Assembly: GCA_022766245.1 (NCBI GenBank)
Contig: JALEPL010000011.1
Location: 1-57,772 of the forward strand
Source: Lachnospiraceae bacterium
Lineage (GTDB): Bacteria; Bacillota; Clostridia; Lachnospirales; Lachnospiraceae
DNA: 57,772 nucleotides
Direction: 5' to 3'
Shown in pieces: positions 25,677 through 34,161 of the stretch (the stretch's first letter is position 1; each line of letters starts with the position of its first letter). The notes under the pieces are model-generated. The model did no database searches. It was not told the origin of the DNA and saw only the letters and a list, made by a program, of their open reading frames with translations. A program made the position numbers and the translations under genes.

Positions 25677-26707
25677 TTTTTGCGCAAAAACACCCGGCAG
25701 CTTTCCTTCTATCTGAAAAAATACCATGGAAAGAATGCAATTATACTGATTGATGAATACGACGTGCCATTGGAAAATGCCTATTTCCGAGGATTTTATG
25801 AACAAATGATTGACTTCATTCGCTCCCTATTTGAGTCAGCGCTTAAGACCAATGATGCGCTGGAGTTTGCCATTGTGACCGGATGCCTCAGGATTAGTAA
25901 GGAATCCATATTTACCGGTTTGAATAACCTGAAAATAAATTCTGTTTTGAGTAATAATTATGCAGAGTATTTCGGGTTTACAGGTGAAGAAGTGGAGCAG
26001 ATGTTAAGAAATTATGAGCTGGAGGAAAAACTGCCTGAGGTAAAGCAGTGGTATGATGGCTACCGGTTTGGAAAGACAGAGGTATACAATCCTTGGAGCA
26101 TCATCAACTATGTGAAGACTGCTATTTCCCAGCCATTCCCGAAGCCTTACTGGTCCAATACTTCCAGCAACAGTATTATCCGTGAGCTGGTGGAAGGGGC
26201 AGATAGTGATACAAAGGAAGAAATAGAGATGCTCATTGATGGAAAGACCATTGAGAAGCCGGTTCATGAGGATATTACCTATGAGGACATCCATAAATCA
26301 AAGGATAATTTGTGGAATTTTCTGTTTTTTACAGGATATCTGAAGAATGAAGGGCTGAGGTTTGAGGAGGATACGATTTACCTTTCTATCAGGCAATTCT
26401 TGCAGGGGATTGTGACTGCATGCAAAGGGTTCTAAAAGAAAATCTGCGGAGATCCATCAGCTATTATGATAATAAAGAGGCTTTTTACCATGGGATGTTG
26501 CCGGGGTTTCTGATGGCCATGCCGGATTACACACCCAAGTCTAACCGGGAGAGTGGAAATGGCAGACCGGATATCGCATTGATTCCTTACGATGAAGAAG
26601 CACCGGTGGTTCTTATGGAACTAAAGGTATGCAAGAGATTTACCAAAATCATCAAGTACGGCATTTGTTTCTGTGAGAAAACATGCAGGGTAGAAAGGGA
26701 TAAATAA
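25677..26707 (+). pseudogene. decayed AAA-ATPase-like/PD-(D/E)XK protein gene
   Basis: Remnant of the abundant AAA-ATPase_like + PDDEXK_9 family. Visible parts: AIILIDEYDVPLENAY (Walker-B-like), FAIVTGCLRISKESIFTGLNN, WYDGYRFG..VYNPWSI and later GRPDIALIPYDE with VVLMELKVCK, the nuclease-like core. Lesions: the N-terminal part with Walker A is missing and replaced by the 25639 terminator; a frameshift near 26405-26435 splits the gene; and the stretch between ELKVCKRFT and KIIKYGICFCEK is shorter than in intact relatives. It is probably non-functional. Many Lachnospiraceae and Bacteroides carry numerous intact copies of this family. Confidence 0.8.
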
Positions 26708-26709
26708 AC

Positions 26710-26741
26710 TTCCTTTTCGGAAACACAAAACTGAAAAGGAA
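26710..26741. repeat. imperfect CCTTTTCGG-type hairpin
   Basis: TTCCTTTTC at 26710-26718 pairs with GAAAAGGAA at 26733-26741, directly after the pseudogene stop. It resembles the hairpins at 1366-1395 and 34115-34157. Confidence 0.5.
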
Positions 26742-26760
26742 ATAAAAAGGTAATTCGTCC

Positions 26761-26789
26761 TTGCTTTTTTTGTAAAACCGTCGTATAGT
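26761..26789 (+). promoter_or_regulatory. sigma-A promoter upstream of citrate synthase
   Basis: TTGCTT at 26761-26766 and TATAGT at 26784-26789 are 17 bp apart. Transcription from here would give a leader of about 145 nt that contains the 26821-26860 hairpin. Confidence 0.6.
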
Positions 26790-26820
26790 ATAAAAATAAA
26801 AAAGAGATAATAATATTGAA

Positions 26821-26860
26821 AACACCGGTTACAAAGACGTAGCGTAACGGGTGTTTTTTT
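26821..26860 (+). terminator. terminator hairpin in the citrate synthase leader (possible attenuator)
   Basis: AACACCGGTTAC at 26821-26832 pairs with GTAACGGGTGTT at 26844-26855 with one mismatch, followed by an unbroken T-run to 26860. It lies downstream of the predicted promoter and upstream of the coding start. A second hairpin, TCATCAAAG/CTTTTGATGA (26866-26897), lies between it and AGGAGGG. This order suggests transcription attenuation. Confidence 0.65.
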
Positions 26861-26939
26861 ATATGTCATCAAAGCAGCACAAAGCGACTTTTGATGATTT
26901 GCGCACCCATCAGGGCGCTGCCGCATAGGAGGGATTGCT

Positions 26940-28325
26940 ATGAGTGAAAAAAAGAACGAAATGCTTGCTTGGGAAGAACTGGGAGACTTAAAGCCCGATA
27001 TGGATGCGTTGATTGGAGAATTGCTGAAGAATCATCGCATCGATACCAATCTGTATGCAGAGTACGATGTGAAGCGGGGACTTCGTGATTCTACCGGAAA
27101 GGGCGTGCTCACCGGACTTACCGAGATCTCAGATGTGTGCGCCTATGATGTGGTGGACGGAAGGCTCATACCGGCAGAGGGAAATCTGTATTATCAGGGA
27201 ATTAATGTCAATGATCTTGTGGCAGGACTGCAGGGCAGAAGGTTTGGGTTTGAGGAAATCGTATACCTGCTGTTGTTTGGACGACTTCCCCAGGAACAGG
27301 AATTGCAGGGATTTTTACATGTCATGGAAGAACTGCAGAATCTTACCGGGCGTTTTGTCCGGGATGTAATCATGAAGGCATCCAATGGAAATATCATGAA
27401 TGCGCTGCAGCGCTGCGTGCTGACTCTATACACCTACGATGCCAATCCGGATGAAATCAGCGCAAAAAATGTACTGCGTCAATCGCTGGAGCTGATCAAT
27501 AAGCTGCCCTTGATTGCGGTTTATTCTTATCATGCCTATCGTCATTTCCGTATGGATGAGACCCTGATGATTCGTAATCCTCAGCCTGGATTGTCCCTGG
27601 CGGAAAATATTCTGCTGATGCTGCGTCCGGATGGAAAATATACCGAACTGGAGGCGAAGGTGCTGGATATCGCATTGATTCTCCACGCAGAGCATGGTGG
27701 TGGTAATAACTCTACATTTACGACGCATGTAGTGACTTCCTCTGGTACGGATACGTATTCTTCTATGTCGGCATCCATCGGTTCTTTAAAGGGACCGCGT
27801 CATGGAGGTGCAAATCTGAAGGTGCAGAATATGTTTGCAGATATCAAAGCCCATATTTCTGACTGGAAGAATGAGGATGAGATTGCCGACTATCTGGTAA
27901 AAATTTTAGATAAAGAAGCCTTTGACCACGCAGGTCTGATTTATGGCATGGGTCATGCCGTGTACACTCTGTCCGACCCCAGAGAGGTGATATTGAAGAG
28001 ATTTGCCCGCAGTCTGGCAGAGGAGAAGGGCATGATGGAGGAATTCGCTCTCTACGAAGCCGTAGAGCGTATCGCCGGAAGGCTTATTATGGAGCGGCGG
28101 AAAATCTTTAAAAATGTCTGTGCCAATGTGGATTTCTACAGTGGTTTTGTTTATACCATGCTGGGCATTCCTCAGGAATTGTTCACACCGATTTTTGCCA
28201 TTGCCCGTACTGCGGGATGGAGTGCGCATCGTCTGGAGGAGCTGATCAATGACGGTAAAATTATTCGTCCCGCATACAAGTACGTAGGTGTCCATGTGGA
28301 TTACCAGTCGGTGGATGAACGATAA
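26940..28325 (+). CDS. gltA: citrate synthase
   Basis: Condenses oxaloacetate and acetyl-CoA to citrate. Catalytic residues are visible: His in ALILHAEHGGGNNSTF, His in KGPRHGGAN and again GMGHAVYTLSDPR, and Asp in NVDFYSGFVY. Length is 461 aa, slightly long because of an N-terminal extension of about 40 residues (EELGDLKPDMDALIGEL) that is common in clostridial forms. The ribosome binding site is AGGAGGG at 26927-26933. In anaerobes without a full cycle this enzyme feeds 2-oxoglutarate and glutamate synthesis. The oxidoreductase genes that follow after a strong terminator could supply acetyl-CoA. Confidence 0.95.
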   Translation: MSEKKNEMLAWEELGDLKPDMDALIGELLKNHRIDTNLYAEYDVKRGLRDSTGKGVLTGLTEISDVCAYDVVDGRLIPAEGNLYYQGINVNDLVAGLQGRRFGFEEIVYLLLFGRLPQEQELQGFLHVMEELQNLTGRFVRDVIMKASNGNIMNALQRCVLTLYTYDANPDEISAKNVLRQSLELINKLPLIAVYSYHAYRHFRMDETLMIRNPQPGLSLAENILLMLRPDGKYTELEAKVLDIALILHAEHGGGNNSTFTTHVVTSSGTDTYSSMSASIGSLKGPRHGGANLKVQNMFADIKAHISDWKNEDEIADYLVKILDKEAFDHAGLIYGMGHAVYTLSDPREVILKRFARSLAEEKGMMEEFALYEAVERIAGRLIMERRKIFKNVCANVDFYSGFVYTMLGIPQELFTPIFAIARTAGWSAHRLEELINDGKIIRPAYKYVGVHVDYQSVDER

Positions 28326-28364
28326 TAATTAAATTGCTCATACTTTTTTTCATATTCATATATG

Positions 28365-28410
28365 ATGAAATGAGGGGCAAAAGGTATTTTGCCCCTCATT
28401 TCATCCTTTT
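28365..28410. terminator. 18-bp perfect terminator after citrate synthase
   Basis: ATGAAATGAGGGGCAAAA at 28365-28382 pairs perfectly with 28387-28404 around GGTA, then CCTTTTCTC. It cleanly separates gltA from the oxidoreductase operon. Confidence 0.9.
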
Positions 28411-28556
28411 CTCAACAAATTTTCCCAAAATTCTCCCCTTCCGTTTACAAATGGAAAAAAATAACGTATACTTTAAATATTGTCCTTATGGTACGAACAA
28501 TTGTGCATGTAAAAAAGACGTACGTGTCATTACAAGGGAGGCAAAGGAGGAAAAAC

Positions 28557-29129
28557 ATGGCGACGCTTACAGAGATACGCTGGCACGGCAGAGGAGGCCA
28601 GGGAGCGAAGACAGCGGCACTGCTTTTAGCAGATGTGGCATTTAATACAGGAAAGTATGTACAGGGATTTCCGGAGTACGGTCCGGAGCGAATGGGAGCG
28701 CCCATTACCGCTTATGACCGAATCAGCGATCAGGAGATTCGGGTACATTCCAATATATACGAGCCGGATTATGTGGCAGTGGTGGACGATACCCTGTTAC
28801 ACGGCGTGGATGTGACCAAGGGCTTAAAGGAGTCCGGCGGCATCCTCATCAATACAGACAAGCCAAAGGAGGAAATTATTCCTCTGTTAAAGGGCTACAA
28901 GGGAAAGGTATACATCATCGATGCCCACAAGGTCAGCATGGAGACCATGGGGAAATATTTCCCCAATACACCCATGCTTGCAGCCATGGTAAAAATTTCC
29001 GGAGTCATGGACACAGAGGTGTTCTTGAAGGAGATGGAGGCATCGTTGGCGCACAAGTTTGCAAAAAAGCCGGAAGTGCTGGCTGGGAATATGGCAGCGC
29101 TTAAGTTAGCATTAGAGGAGGTACACTAA
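28557..29129 (+). CDS. porG: 2-oxoacid:ferredoxin oxidoreductase, gamma subunit
   Basis: Gamma subunit of a four-subunit 2-oxoacid (probably pyruvate) ferredoxin oxidoreductase. IRWHGRGGQGAKTAALLLA is the family hallmark, followed by FPEYGPERMGAPI and NTPMLAAMVKISG. Length 190 aa fits. The ATG at 28557 is chosen because AAAGGAGG at 28543-28550 precedes it; the frame is open far upstream to 28389 but that runs into the gltA terminator. The TAA stop shares a base with the next ATG (TAATG). Gene order gamma-delta-alpha-beta is that of archaeal and Thermotoga Por enzymes. Confidence 0.9.
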   Translation: MATLTEIRWHGRGGQGAKTAALLLADVAFNTGKYVQGFPEYGPERMGAPITAYDRISDQEIRVHSNIYEPDYVAVVDDTLLHGVDVTKGLKESGGILINTDKPKEEIIPLLKGYKGKVYIIDAHKVSMETMGKYFPNTPMLAAMVKISGVMDTEVFLKEMEASLAHKFAKKPEVLAGNMAALKLALEEVH

Positions 29130-29503
29130 TGGAATTAAGGGCATCAGAAATCAATGAAAGTACCAGATGGCAGGATTTGACCGAGGGACTCAAAATCTAC
29201 GAGCCCGCCACATCCCGCCAGTTTGAAACCGGTGAGTGGAGAACCCAGACTCCGGTATTAGATCACGAGAAATGCAAGCAGTGTCTGCTTTGCGTACCCT
29301 ACTGTCCGGACAGCTGTATCCCGGTCAAGGATGGCAAGCGTCTGGAGTTTGACTTGGATCACTGCAAGGGCTGCGGCATCTGCGTGAAAGCATGTCCATT
29401 TGGAGCTATTACCTTGGTAGAAGGGAAGATAGGTATAGAAAACAGGCATCAGGACTCCGTCACCTGCGGTGACACCTCATGCCAAGAGAAGGAGGGTAAG
29501 TAA
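29129..29503 (+). CDS. porD: 2-oxoacid:ferredoxin oxidoreductase, delta (ferredoxin) subunit
   Basis: Electron-transfer subunit with two [4Fe-4S] clusters: CKQCLLCVPYCPDSC at about residues 48-62 and CKGCGICVKACP at about 76-87. A cysteine pair near the C-terminus (CGDTSC) is an extra. Length 124 aa includes the N-terminal docking segment typical of PorD. It is coupled to porG by a one-base overlap and followed directly by porA. Confidence 0.92.
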   Translation: MELRASEINESTRWQDLTEGLKIYEPATSRQFETGEWRTQTPVLDHEKCKQCLLCVPYCPDSCIPVKDGKRLEFDLDHCKGCGICVKACPFGAITLVEGKIGIENRHQDSVTCGDTSCQEKEGK

Positions 29504-30685
29504 ATGGCTATTAGAACAAGAATGTCAGGAAACGAGGCGCTTGCCGAGGCAATCCGCCAGATCAATCCGGATGTCATGCCGGCATTTCCTATCACGCCCT
29601 CCACGGAGATTCCACAGTTTGTATCCACTATGATTGCCAATGGGCAGATAGACACGGAGTTTATCCCGGTGGAAAGTGAGCACAGCTCCATGAGTGCAGC
29701 CATTGGTGCCAGTGCAGCAGGAGCCAGAACCCTTACAGCTACTTCCTCTGCAGGACTGGCCTATATGTGGGAGGTTGTGTATGTGGCAGCTTCCAGCCGT
29801 CTTCCTATCGTAATGGATGTGGTAAATCGTGGACTGACCGGTCCTTTGAATATCAATGCAGAGCATTCTGACAGTATGGGTGCCAGAGATTCCGGATGGA
29901 TTCAGATTTATGCTGAGAACAATCAGGAAGCTTACGATAACATGCTGCAGGCATATCGTATTGCGGAGCATCCCGATGTGCACCTTCCGGTGATGATCTG
30001 TCAGGATGGATTTATCACCAGCCATGCGGTGGAAAGCATTTCTCTGCTGGAAGATGAGCCGGTGAAGAAGTTTGTGGGAACCTATGAGCCGGAACATTTT
30101 TTGTTGAAAGAAAATGAGCCTATGGCAGTGGGACCCTATGCGGTATCCAACTACTGTATGGAGGCAAAAAAAGCTCAGGCTGAGGCCATGATCCGTTCCA
30201 AACAGGTGATTCTGGATGTGGCAAAGGAATTTGCGGAGATGTCTGGCAGAACCTATGGTTTCTATGAGGGATACCAGTTAGAGGATGCGGATTATGTGGT
30301 GGTAGCCATTGGGTCCGTTTGTGGAACGGCGAAGGATGCCATTGACCAGCTTCGTGCAAAGGGCATGAAAGCCGGACTCATGAAGGTGCGTGTGTTCCGG
30401 CCTTTCCCTGGCGAGGAGTTTGCCGAGGCACTGCGAAACTGCAAGGCAGTGGCTATTATGGATCGTGCCGAGAGCTACAGCGGACAGGGCGGACCTTTAG
30501 GTGCCGAGCTGATGGCAGCCATGTACCGGGCAAAGGTGCAGGCAGAGGCAGTGAATATTATGTATGGTCTTTCCGGACGTGATGTGCGTGTGGAAGACAT
30601 TGAGAAGGTTTTTGCAGATTTACAGGATATGGCGGAAAATGGAAAAACATTTGCGCAGTATCCATACCTTGGATTAAGGGAGTGA
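29504..30685 (+). CDS. porA: 2-oxoacid:ferredoxin oxidoreductase, alpha subunit
   Basis: Alpha subunit carrying the pyrimidine-type domain and the transketolase C-like domain. MPAFPITPSTEIPQF near residue 26, VESEHSSMSAAIGASAAGAR and TSSAGLAYMWEVVYVAA are typical. RVFRPFPGEEFAEALRN and MDRAESYSGQGGPLGAELM belong to the C-terminal domain. Length 393 aa. GGAGGGTAAGTAA precedes the ATG, 0 bp after the porD stop. Substrate could be pyruvate, 2-oxoglutarate or a branched-chain 2-oxoacid; pyruvate is favoured from gene order. Confidence 0.92.
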   Translation: MAIRTRMSGNEALAEAIRQINPDVMPAFPITPSTEIPQFVSTMIANGQIDTEFIPVESEHSSMSAAIGASAAGARTLTATSSAGLAYMWEVVYVAASSRLPIVMDVVNRGLTGPLNINAEHSDSMGARDSGWIQIYAENNQEAYDNMLQAYRIAEHPDVHLPVMICQDGFITSHAVESISLLEDEPVKKFVGTYEPEHFLLKENEPMAVGPYAVSNYCMEAKKAQAEAMIRSKQVILDVAKEFAEMSGRTYGFYEGYQLEDADYVVVAIGSVCGTAKDAIDQLRAKGMKAGLMKVRVFRPFPGEEFAEALRNCKAVAIMDRAESYSGQGGPLGAELMAAMYRAKVQAEAVNIMYGLSGRDVRVEDIEKVFADLQDMAENGKTFAQYPYLGLRE

Positions 30686-30692
30686 TAAGACG

Positions 30693-31637
30693 ATGGGCGA
30701 GACGAAATTTAATTTTAAAGAGATTCAGGAACGTGAGGAGCGTCTGGTACCGGGACACCGTATGTGTGCCGGCTGCGGCGGAACCATCGCAGTGCGCAAT
30801 GTATTAAAGGCACTGCACCCGGGAGACAAGGCGGTCATTGGAAATGCTACCGGATGTCTGGAGGTATCCACCTATACCTACCCTTACTCATCCTACGAGG
30901 ACAGCTACATACACAGTGCATTCGAAAATGCAGGAGCCACCCTTGCGGGTGTGGAGACTGCTTACCGCGCATTAAAGAAAAAAGGGAAAATCAGCGGGGA
31001 ATACAAGTTTATCACTTTTGGCGGTGACGGCGGTACCTATGATATCGGTCTTCAGTCCCTGTCCGGCGCCATGGAGCGTGGACATGATATGGTTTATGTC
31101 TGCTATGACAATGGAGCATACATGAATACCGGTATCCAGCGTTCCTCCGCCACGCCGGAGTTTGCAGATACCACCACCACACCGGCTGGAAAGTATTCCG
31201 TGGGAAAGAGCCAGACCAGAAAAGACCTGGCAGCTATTATGGCGGCCCACAATATTCCATATGTGGCACAGACCACTTTCATTGGAAACATGAAGGATTT
31301 GTACGTGAAGTCAGAGAAGGCTATTTACACACCGGGACCGGCTTTCCTCAATGTCATGGCTCCCTGCCCCAGAGGCTGGCGCTATGACGCACCGGATCTG
31401 GTGGATATCTGTAAGTCTGCAGTGGAGACCTGCTACTGGCCATTGTTTGAGGTCATTGATGGAAAGTGGATTTTGAATTATGAACCGAAGAATAAACTTC
31501 CCATCGAGGATTTCCTGAAGAGACAGGGTCGGTTCAAACATCTGTTTAAGCCGGAGAATGAACACTATATCGCAGAGTTCCAGCAGGAGGTAGACCGCCG
31601 CTGGGAGGAACTTCAGGCAAGATGCAACATGTCCTAA
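30693..31637 (+). CDS. porB: 2-oxoacid:ferredoxin oxidoreductase, beta (TPP-binding) subunit
   Basis: Thiamine-diphosphate subunit. It has HRMCAGCGG near residue 21 (a Cys pair that binds a third cluster), GNATGCLEVSTYTYPYS, and the TPP/Mg motif GDGGTYDIGLQSLSGAMERG followed by CYDNGAYMNTGIQRS. A further Cys occurs in MAPCPRGW. Length 314 aa. It begins 7 bp after porA. A good terminator follows at 31657-31719, so the operon is porGDAB. Confidence 0.93.
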   Translation: MGETKFNFKEIQEREERLVPGHRMCAGCGGTIAVRNVLKALHPGDKAVIGNATGCLEVSTYTYPYSSYEDSYIHSAFENAGATLAGVETAYRALKKKGKISGEYKFITFGGDGGTYDIGLQSLSGAMERGHDMVYVCYDNGAYMNTGIQRSSATPEFADTTTTPAGKYSVGKSQTRKDLAAIMAAHNIPYVAQTTFIGNMKDLYVKSEKAIYTPGPAFLNVMAPCPRGWRYDAPDLVDICKSAVETCYWPLFEVIDGKWILNYEPKNKLPIEDFLKRQGRFKHLFKPENEHYIAEFQQEVDRRWEELQARCNMS

Positions 31638-31656
31638 GGGGATGCCAATTATTTGT

Positions 31657-31719
31657 CCTGAGATTTATCTTCAAAGTAACGTGATGTGGCTTTTGAGGAT
31701 AGATCTCAGGCATTTTTTT
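31657..31719 (+). terminator. terminator of the por operon
   Basis: CCTGAGAT at 31657-31664 pairs with ATCTCAGG at 31703-31710, with further partial pairing inside, followed by CATTTTTTT. Confidence 0.8.
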
Positions 31720-31748
31720 GAGCAAGTCTTTCTATTACTTCGTTTTTG

Positions 31749-31767
31749 GTAACTGTTCAGTACCTTC
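31749..31767 (-). repeat. partial intergenic palindrome, reverse orientation
   Basis: GTAACTGTTCAGTACCTTC is the reverse complement of the right two thirds of the 27-nt family. The remaining arm is lost. The rest of the 243-bp gap 31638-31880 holds the por terminator and AT-rich DNA with a strong AAGGAGG site for the next gene. Confidence 0.65.
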
Positions 31768-31880
31768 CAATTTTTTTCTTTGTATCTTCTGCTTTAAGAA
31801 TCATTAACACGTTATGTGATTGTTTCTTAAAAGAGTTCTATTTATAGTTGATGGTGTAGAATTCTTTAAGGAGGTATATT

Positions 31881-32735
31881 ATGTTTCGAATGCAGTGGAA
31901 GTTAATGTTCCATAAAAAGCAGGTCTGGTTCGCTTTTTTATTCTGCCTTTTATTTGCAGTGTTTTCCTTTGCTTATGAAATGAAAAATCCCATGGTGAGC
32001 AATATATCCGGATTTTGGCATTACTGTGGAATGGGTGATTCCGTGAGCTGGTCAAGGTTTCAGGTGATTCTTAGCTTTTTGATTGCAATTCCGGCAATGT
32101 CATTTCAGTGGGATGTGTCGGACAAAACACTTGCTGCGATTTGTATCAGGGGAAGCTGGAAAGAGTATGTGAAGGCAAAAATGAAAGCTGTTTTCTGGAT
32201 GGAGTTTATTATGGTGGTTATTCCATTTTTACTGAATCTGATTTTATGTCTGCTATTTTTTGCTCCAGTGTACAGTTGTGCTCCTTCCCCTTATGGAGAC
32301 ACAATAGGGGAAATTCATGCCTTGGCAGATAATTCATGGTGGGCGGCAGGAGTTGCTGTGCCGTTTTCTTTTTTCTTTGAGAAATTTCCTATACTGTATG
32401 TGCTTGTATTTTTGATTCTTTTGGGAATTTTTGTCGGTTTCCTTGGGGTGGTGTTGATTTCTCTTTCCTTTTGGTTTCGGCGTTATAAGATTCTGCTGTT
32501 TTTACCGGTATTTGTATTGATGAAGTTTGGACAGACACTGGACATATGGTCTTACTACACCAATCATATGCAGAAAGGAAACCTTTACATTAATTTCAAT
32601 TTTTGGGATTATGTTTCGCCCATGTCCTATTTTGGAAAGGTATATCCGGCATTTTTGATTTTTATACTGGTGCTCGCAGGCTTTGTCTATTGGTCCTATC
32701 ATATAATAAGCAGAAAGGAATTTACAGATGTGTAA
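31881..32735 (+). CDS. ABC-2-type membrane permease, first of two
   Basis: Integral membrane protein of 284 aa with six predicted segments (first at residues 12-30, last near the C-terminus). The topology and gene order fit the permease of a small ABC exporter such as those for bacteriocin immunity or membrane-active compounds. No substrate clue. AAGGAGG at 31868-31874 precedes the ATG. Its end overlaps the next gene by 8 bp. Hydrophobic composition with many Trp/Phe makes family assignment from sequence alone weak. Confidence 0.7.
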   Translation: MFRMQWKLMFHKKQVWFAFLFCLLFAVFSFAYEMKNPMVSNISGFWHYCGMGDSVSWSRFQVILSFLIAIPAMSFQWDVSDKTLAAICIRGSWKEYVKAKMKAVFWMEFIMVVIPFLLNLILCLLFFAPVYSCAPSPYGDTIGEIHALADNSWWAAGVAVPFSFFFEKFPILYVLVFLILLGIFVGFLGVVLISLSFWFRRYKILLFLPVFVLMKFGQTLDIWSYYTNHMQKGNLYINFNFWDYVSPMSYFGKVYPAFLIFILVLAGFVYWSYHIISRKEFTDV

Positions 32736-33468
32736 AATGGTAAAGAATATTGGAAAAACTTTTCTGGTTCTACCGATTGCAATCGCCCCATTTCTTTCCC
32801 AAATGTGTGTAGAACGGATTGATGCCAATATAACAGGGATGTTCATTGGTGCAGTTTTCGGACGTATTACCGATGGGGACATGTCCAGTCTGATAATTGT
32901 GATTGGTAAACTTGTATATCTGTTATTGTTTCATCTTCTGTTTGGTACCTATGTGAGCGAACATTTTACGAATATGCCTTCTTACTATTTCTCAAGAATC
33001 TCACACCGCTGTGTTTGGTTTGGAAAACAGTGTTTTTATCTCGTTTGTTATACGCTGTGGTATGCACTATTGTTTTTGGGAGGCAGCCTTTGGGGATGTT
33101 GCATGATTTCTTTGGAAAAGCCTGACAGGGAAACATGGAGGTGCTTTTTTATCACGTATGCAGTGTGTGTCAGTCTGTTATTGTTGACAACGCTGATAAT
33201 TAATCTTGGCATTGTTGTCTGGAAAACCGCGATAGGGTTTTCGGTATGCTGGATAGGAATTATTGTACTGGAGATTCTTGCAAAGGGAACGTTCCATAAT
33301 CCCTGGATTTCTTTTATAAATCCCATGAGTTATTCCGGAGTGTGGGATATGTCATCCGGGCAGGTGATGATAAAAATTGTGTATTTGTATCTTTTGGCTA
33401 CGTCTGTATTTGTCTATGGTATGGTGTTTTTTAAAAAATATGATATTACTTTACGGGAGGTAGATTAG
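32728..33468 (+). CDS. ABC-2-type membrane permease, second of two
   Basis: 246 aa, about six predicted membrane segments, similar size and character to the preceding permease but not clearly homologous in sequence. It overlaps the upstream gene by 8 bp and is followed after 1 bp by the ATPase gene, so the three form one exporter. AAAGGAATTTACAG precedes the ATG. Function inferred only from context and topology. Confidence 0.65.
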   Translation: MCKMVKNIGKTFLVLPIAIAPFLSQMCVERIDANITGMFIGAVFGRITDGDMSSLIIVIGKLVYLLLFHLLFGTYVSEHFTNMPSYYFSRISHRCVWFGKQCFYLVCYTLWYALLFLGGSLWGCCMISLEKPDRETWRCFFITYAVCVSLLLLTTLIINLGIVVWKTAIGFSVCWIGIIVLEILAKGTFHNPWISFINPMSYSGVWDMSSGQVMIKIVYLYLLATSVFVYGMVFFKKYDITLREVD

Positions 33469-33469
33469 G

Positions 33470-34096
33470 GTGAATGTGTTAAAGGTGCAGGGCGTGTGTA
33501 AAAGCCTAGGGAAGTCTAGGGTGCTTAGCGATATAAATTTTGAACTGGAGGGAGGAACAGTTACCGGTATTATAGGGGAAAATGGTTCTGGAAAGAGTAT
33601 GCTGTTTCGTGTATTGTCAGGACTCGTTGAACCCACTGAAGGATGTGTCCTTTACAATGGGGAGAGTTTGCGGAAGGCTTCGCCAGATATCGGGCTTGTA
33701 ATGGATGATGTGTCAATGTATCCGGAACTGACCGGAAAAAAGAACTTGGAACTGCTGGCGGAGATAAGGCATCAAGTAGGGTTAAAGGAGATTGAAGAGT
33801 CAATCCGTCGTGTTGGCCTGGATCCGGAGGAAAAAAGGGTTTTCCGAAAATATTCGTTGGGAATGAAACATCGTCTGGTGCTTGCACAAGCAATTATGGA
33901 GAAACCGGATTTTCTATTCCTTGATGAACCAACAAATGCGGTTGACGCAGAGGGGGTACAGATTTTCTATAAAATTATTAAAGAGGAAGCAAAAAGAGGG
34001 GCGGTTGTTTTGGTGTCCAGTCATGTGAATTCAGATATAAAGGAACTGGCAAAAGAAGTGTTTAAAATGGAGAAGGGAAGATTAAGTAAAATATGA
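33470..34096 (+). CDS. ABC exporter ATP-binding protein
   Basis: ATPase of the small exporter, 208 aa. Walker A is GENGSGKSM, the signature is YSLGMKHR (LSGGQ variant typical of ABC-2 exporters of the CcmA/NatA type), Walker B is FLFLDEPTNAVD and the switch His is in VSSHV. The start codon is GTG, placed 9 nt after GGGAGG at 33455-33460. A shared terminator with the convergent DUF4321 gene follows. Confidence 0.9.
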   Translation: MNVLKVQGVCKSLGKSRVLSDINFELEGGTVTGIIGENGSGKSMLFRVLSGLVEPTEGCVLYNGESLRKASPDIGLVMDDVSMYPELTGKKNLELLAEIRHQVGLKEIEESIRRVGLDPEEKRVFRKYSLGMKHRLVLAQAIMEKPDFLFLDEPTNAVDAEGVQIFYKIIKEEAKRGAVVLVSSHVNSDIKELAKEVFKMEKGRLSKI

Positions 34097-34114
34097 TGTA
34101 GTGCTTTGTTTTAA

Positions 34115-34157
34115 TCAATTCCCTTCTGGGGAAATGTGTTCCTCAAAAGGGAATTGA
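34115..34157. terminator. bidirectional hairpin between convergent genes
   Basis: TCAATTCCCTT at 34115-34125 pairs with AAGGGAATTGA at 34147-34157. The inner part GGGGAAATGTGTTCCTC pairs further. TTTGTTTTAA precedes it, so it could serve both strands. It belongs to the family of the 1366-1395 hairpin. Confidence 0.65.
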
Positions 34158-34161
34158 TCCA

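Noticed and set aside
28389-28556. 56-residue N-terminal extension of the porG frame
   Set aside because: It would start inside the gltA terminator; the ATG at 28557 has a strong site and matches family length.
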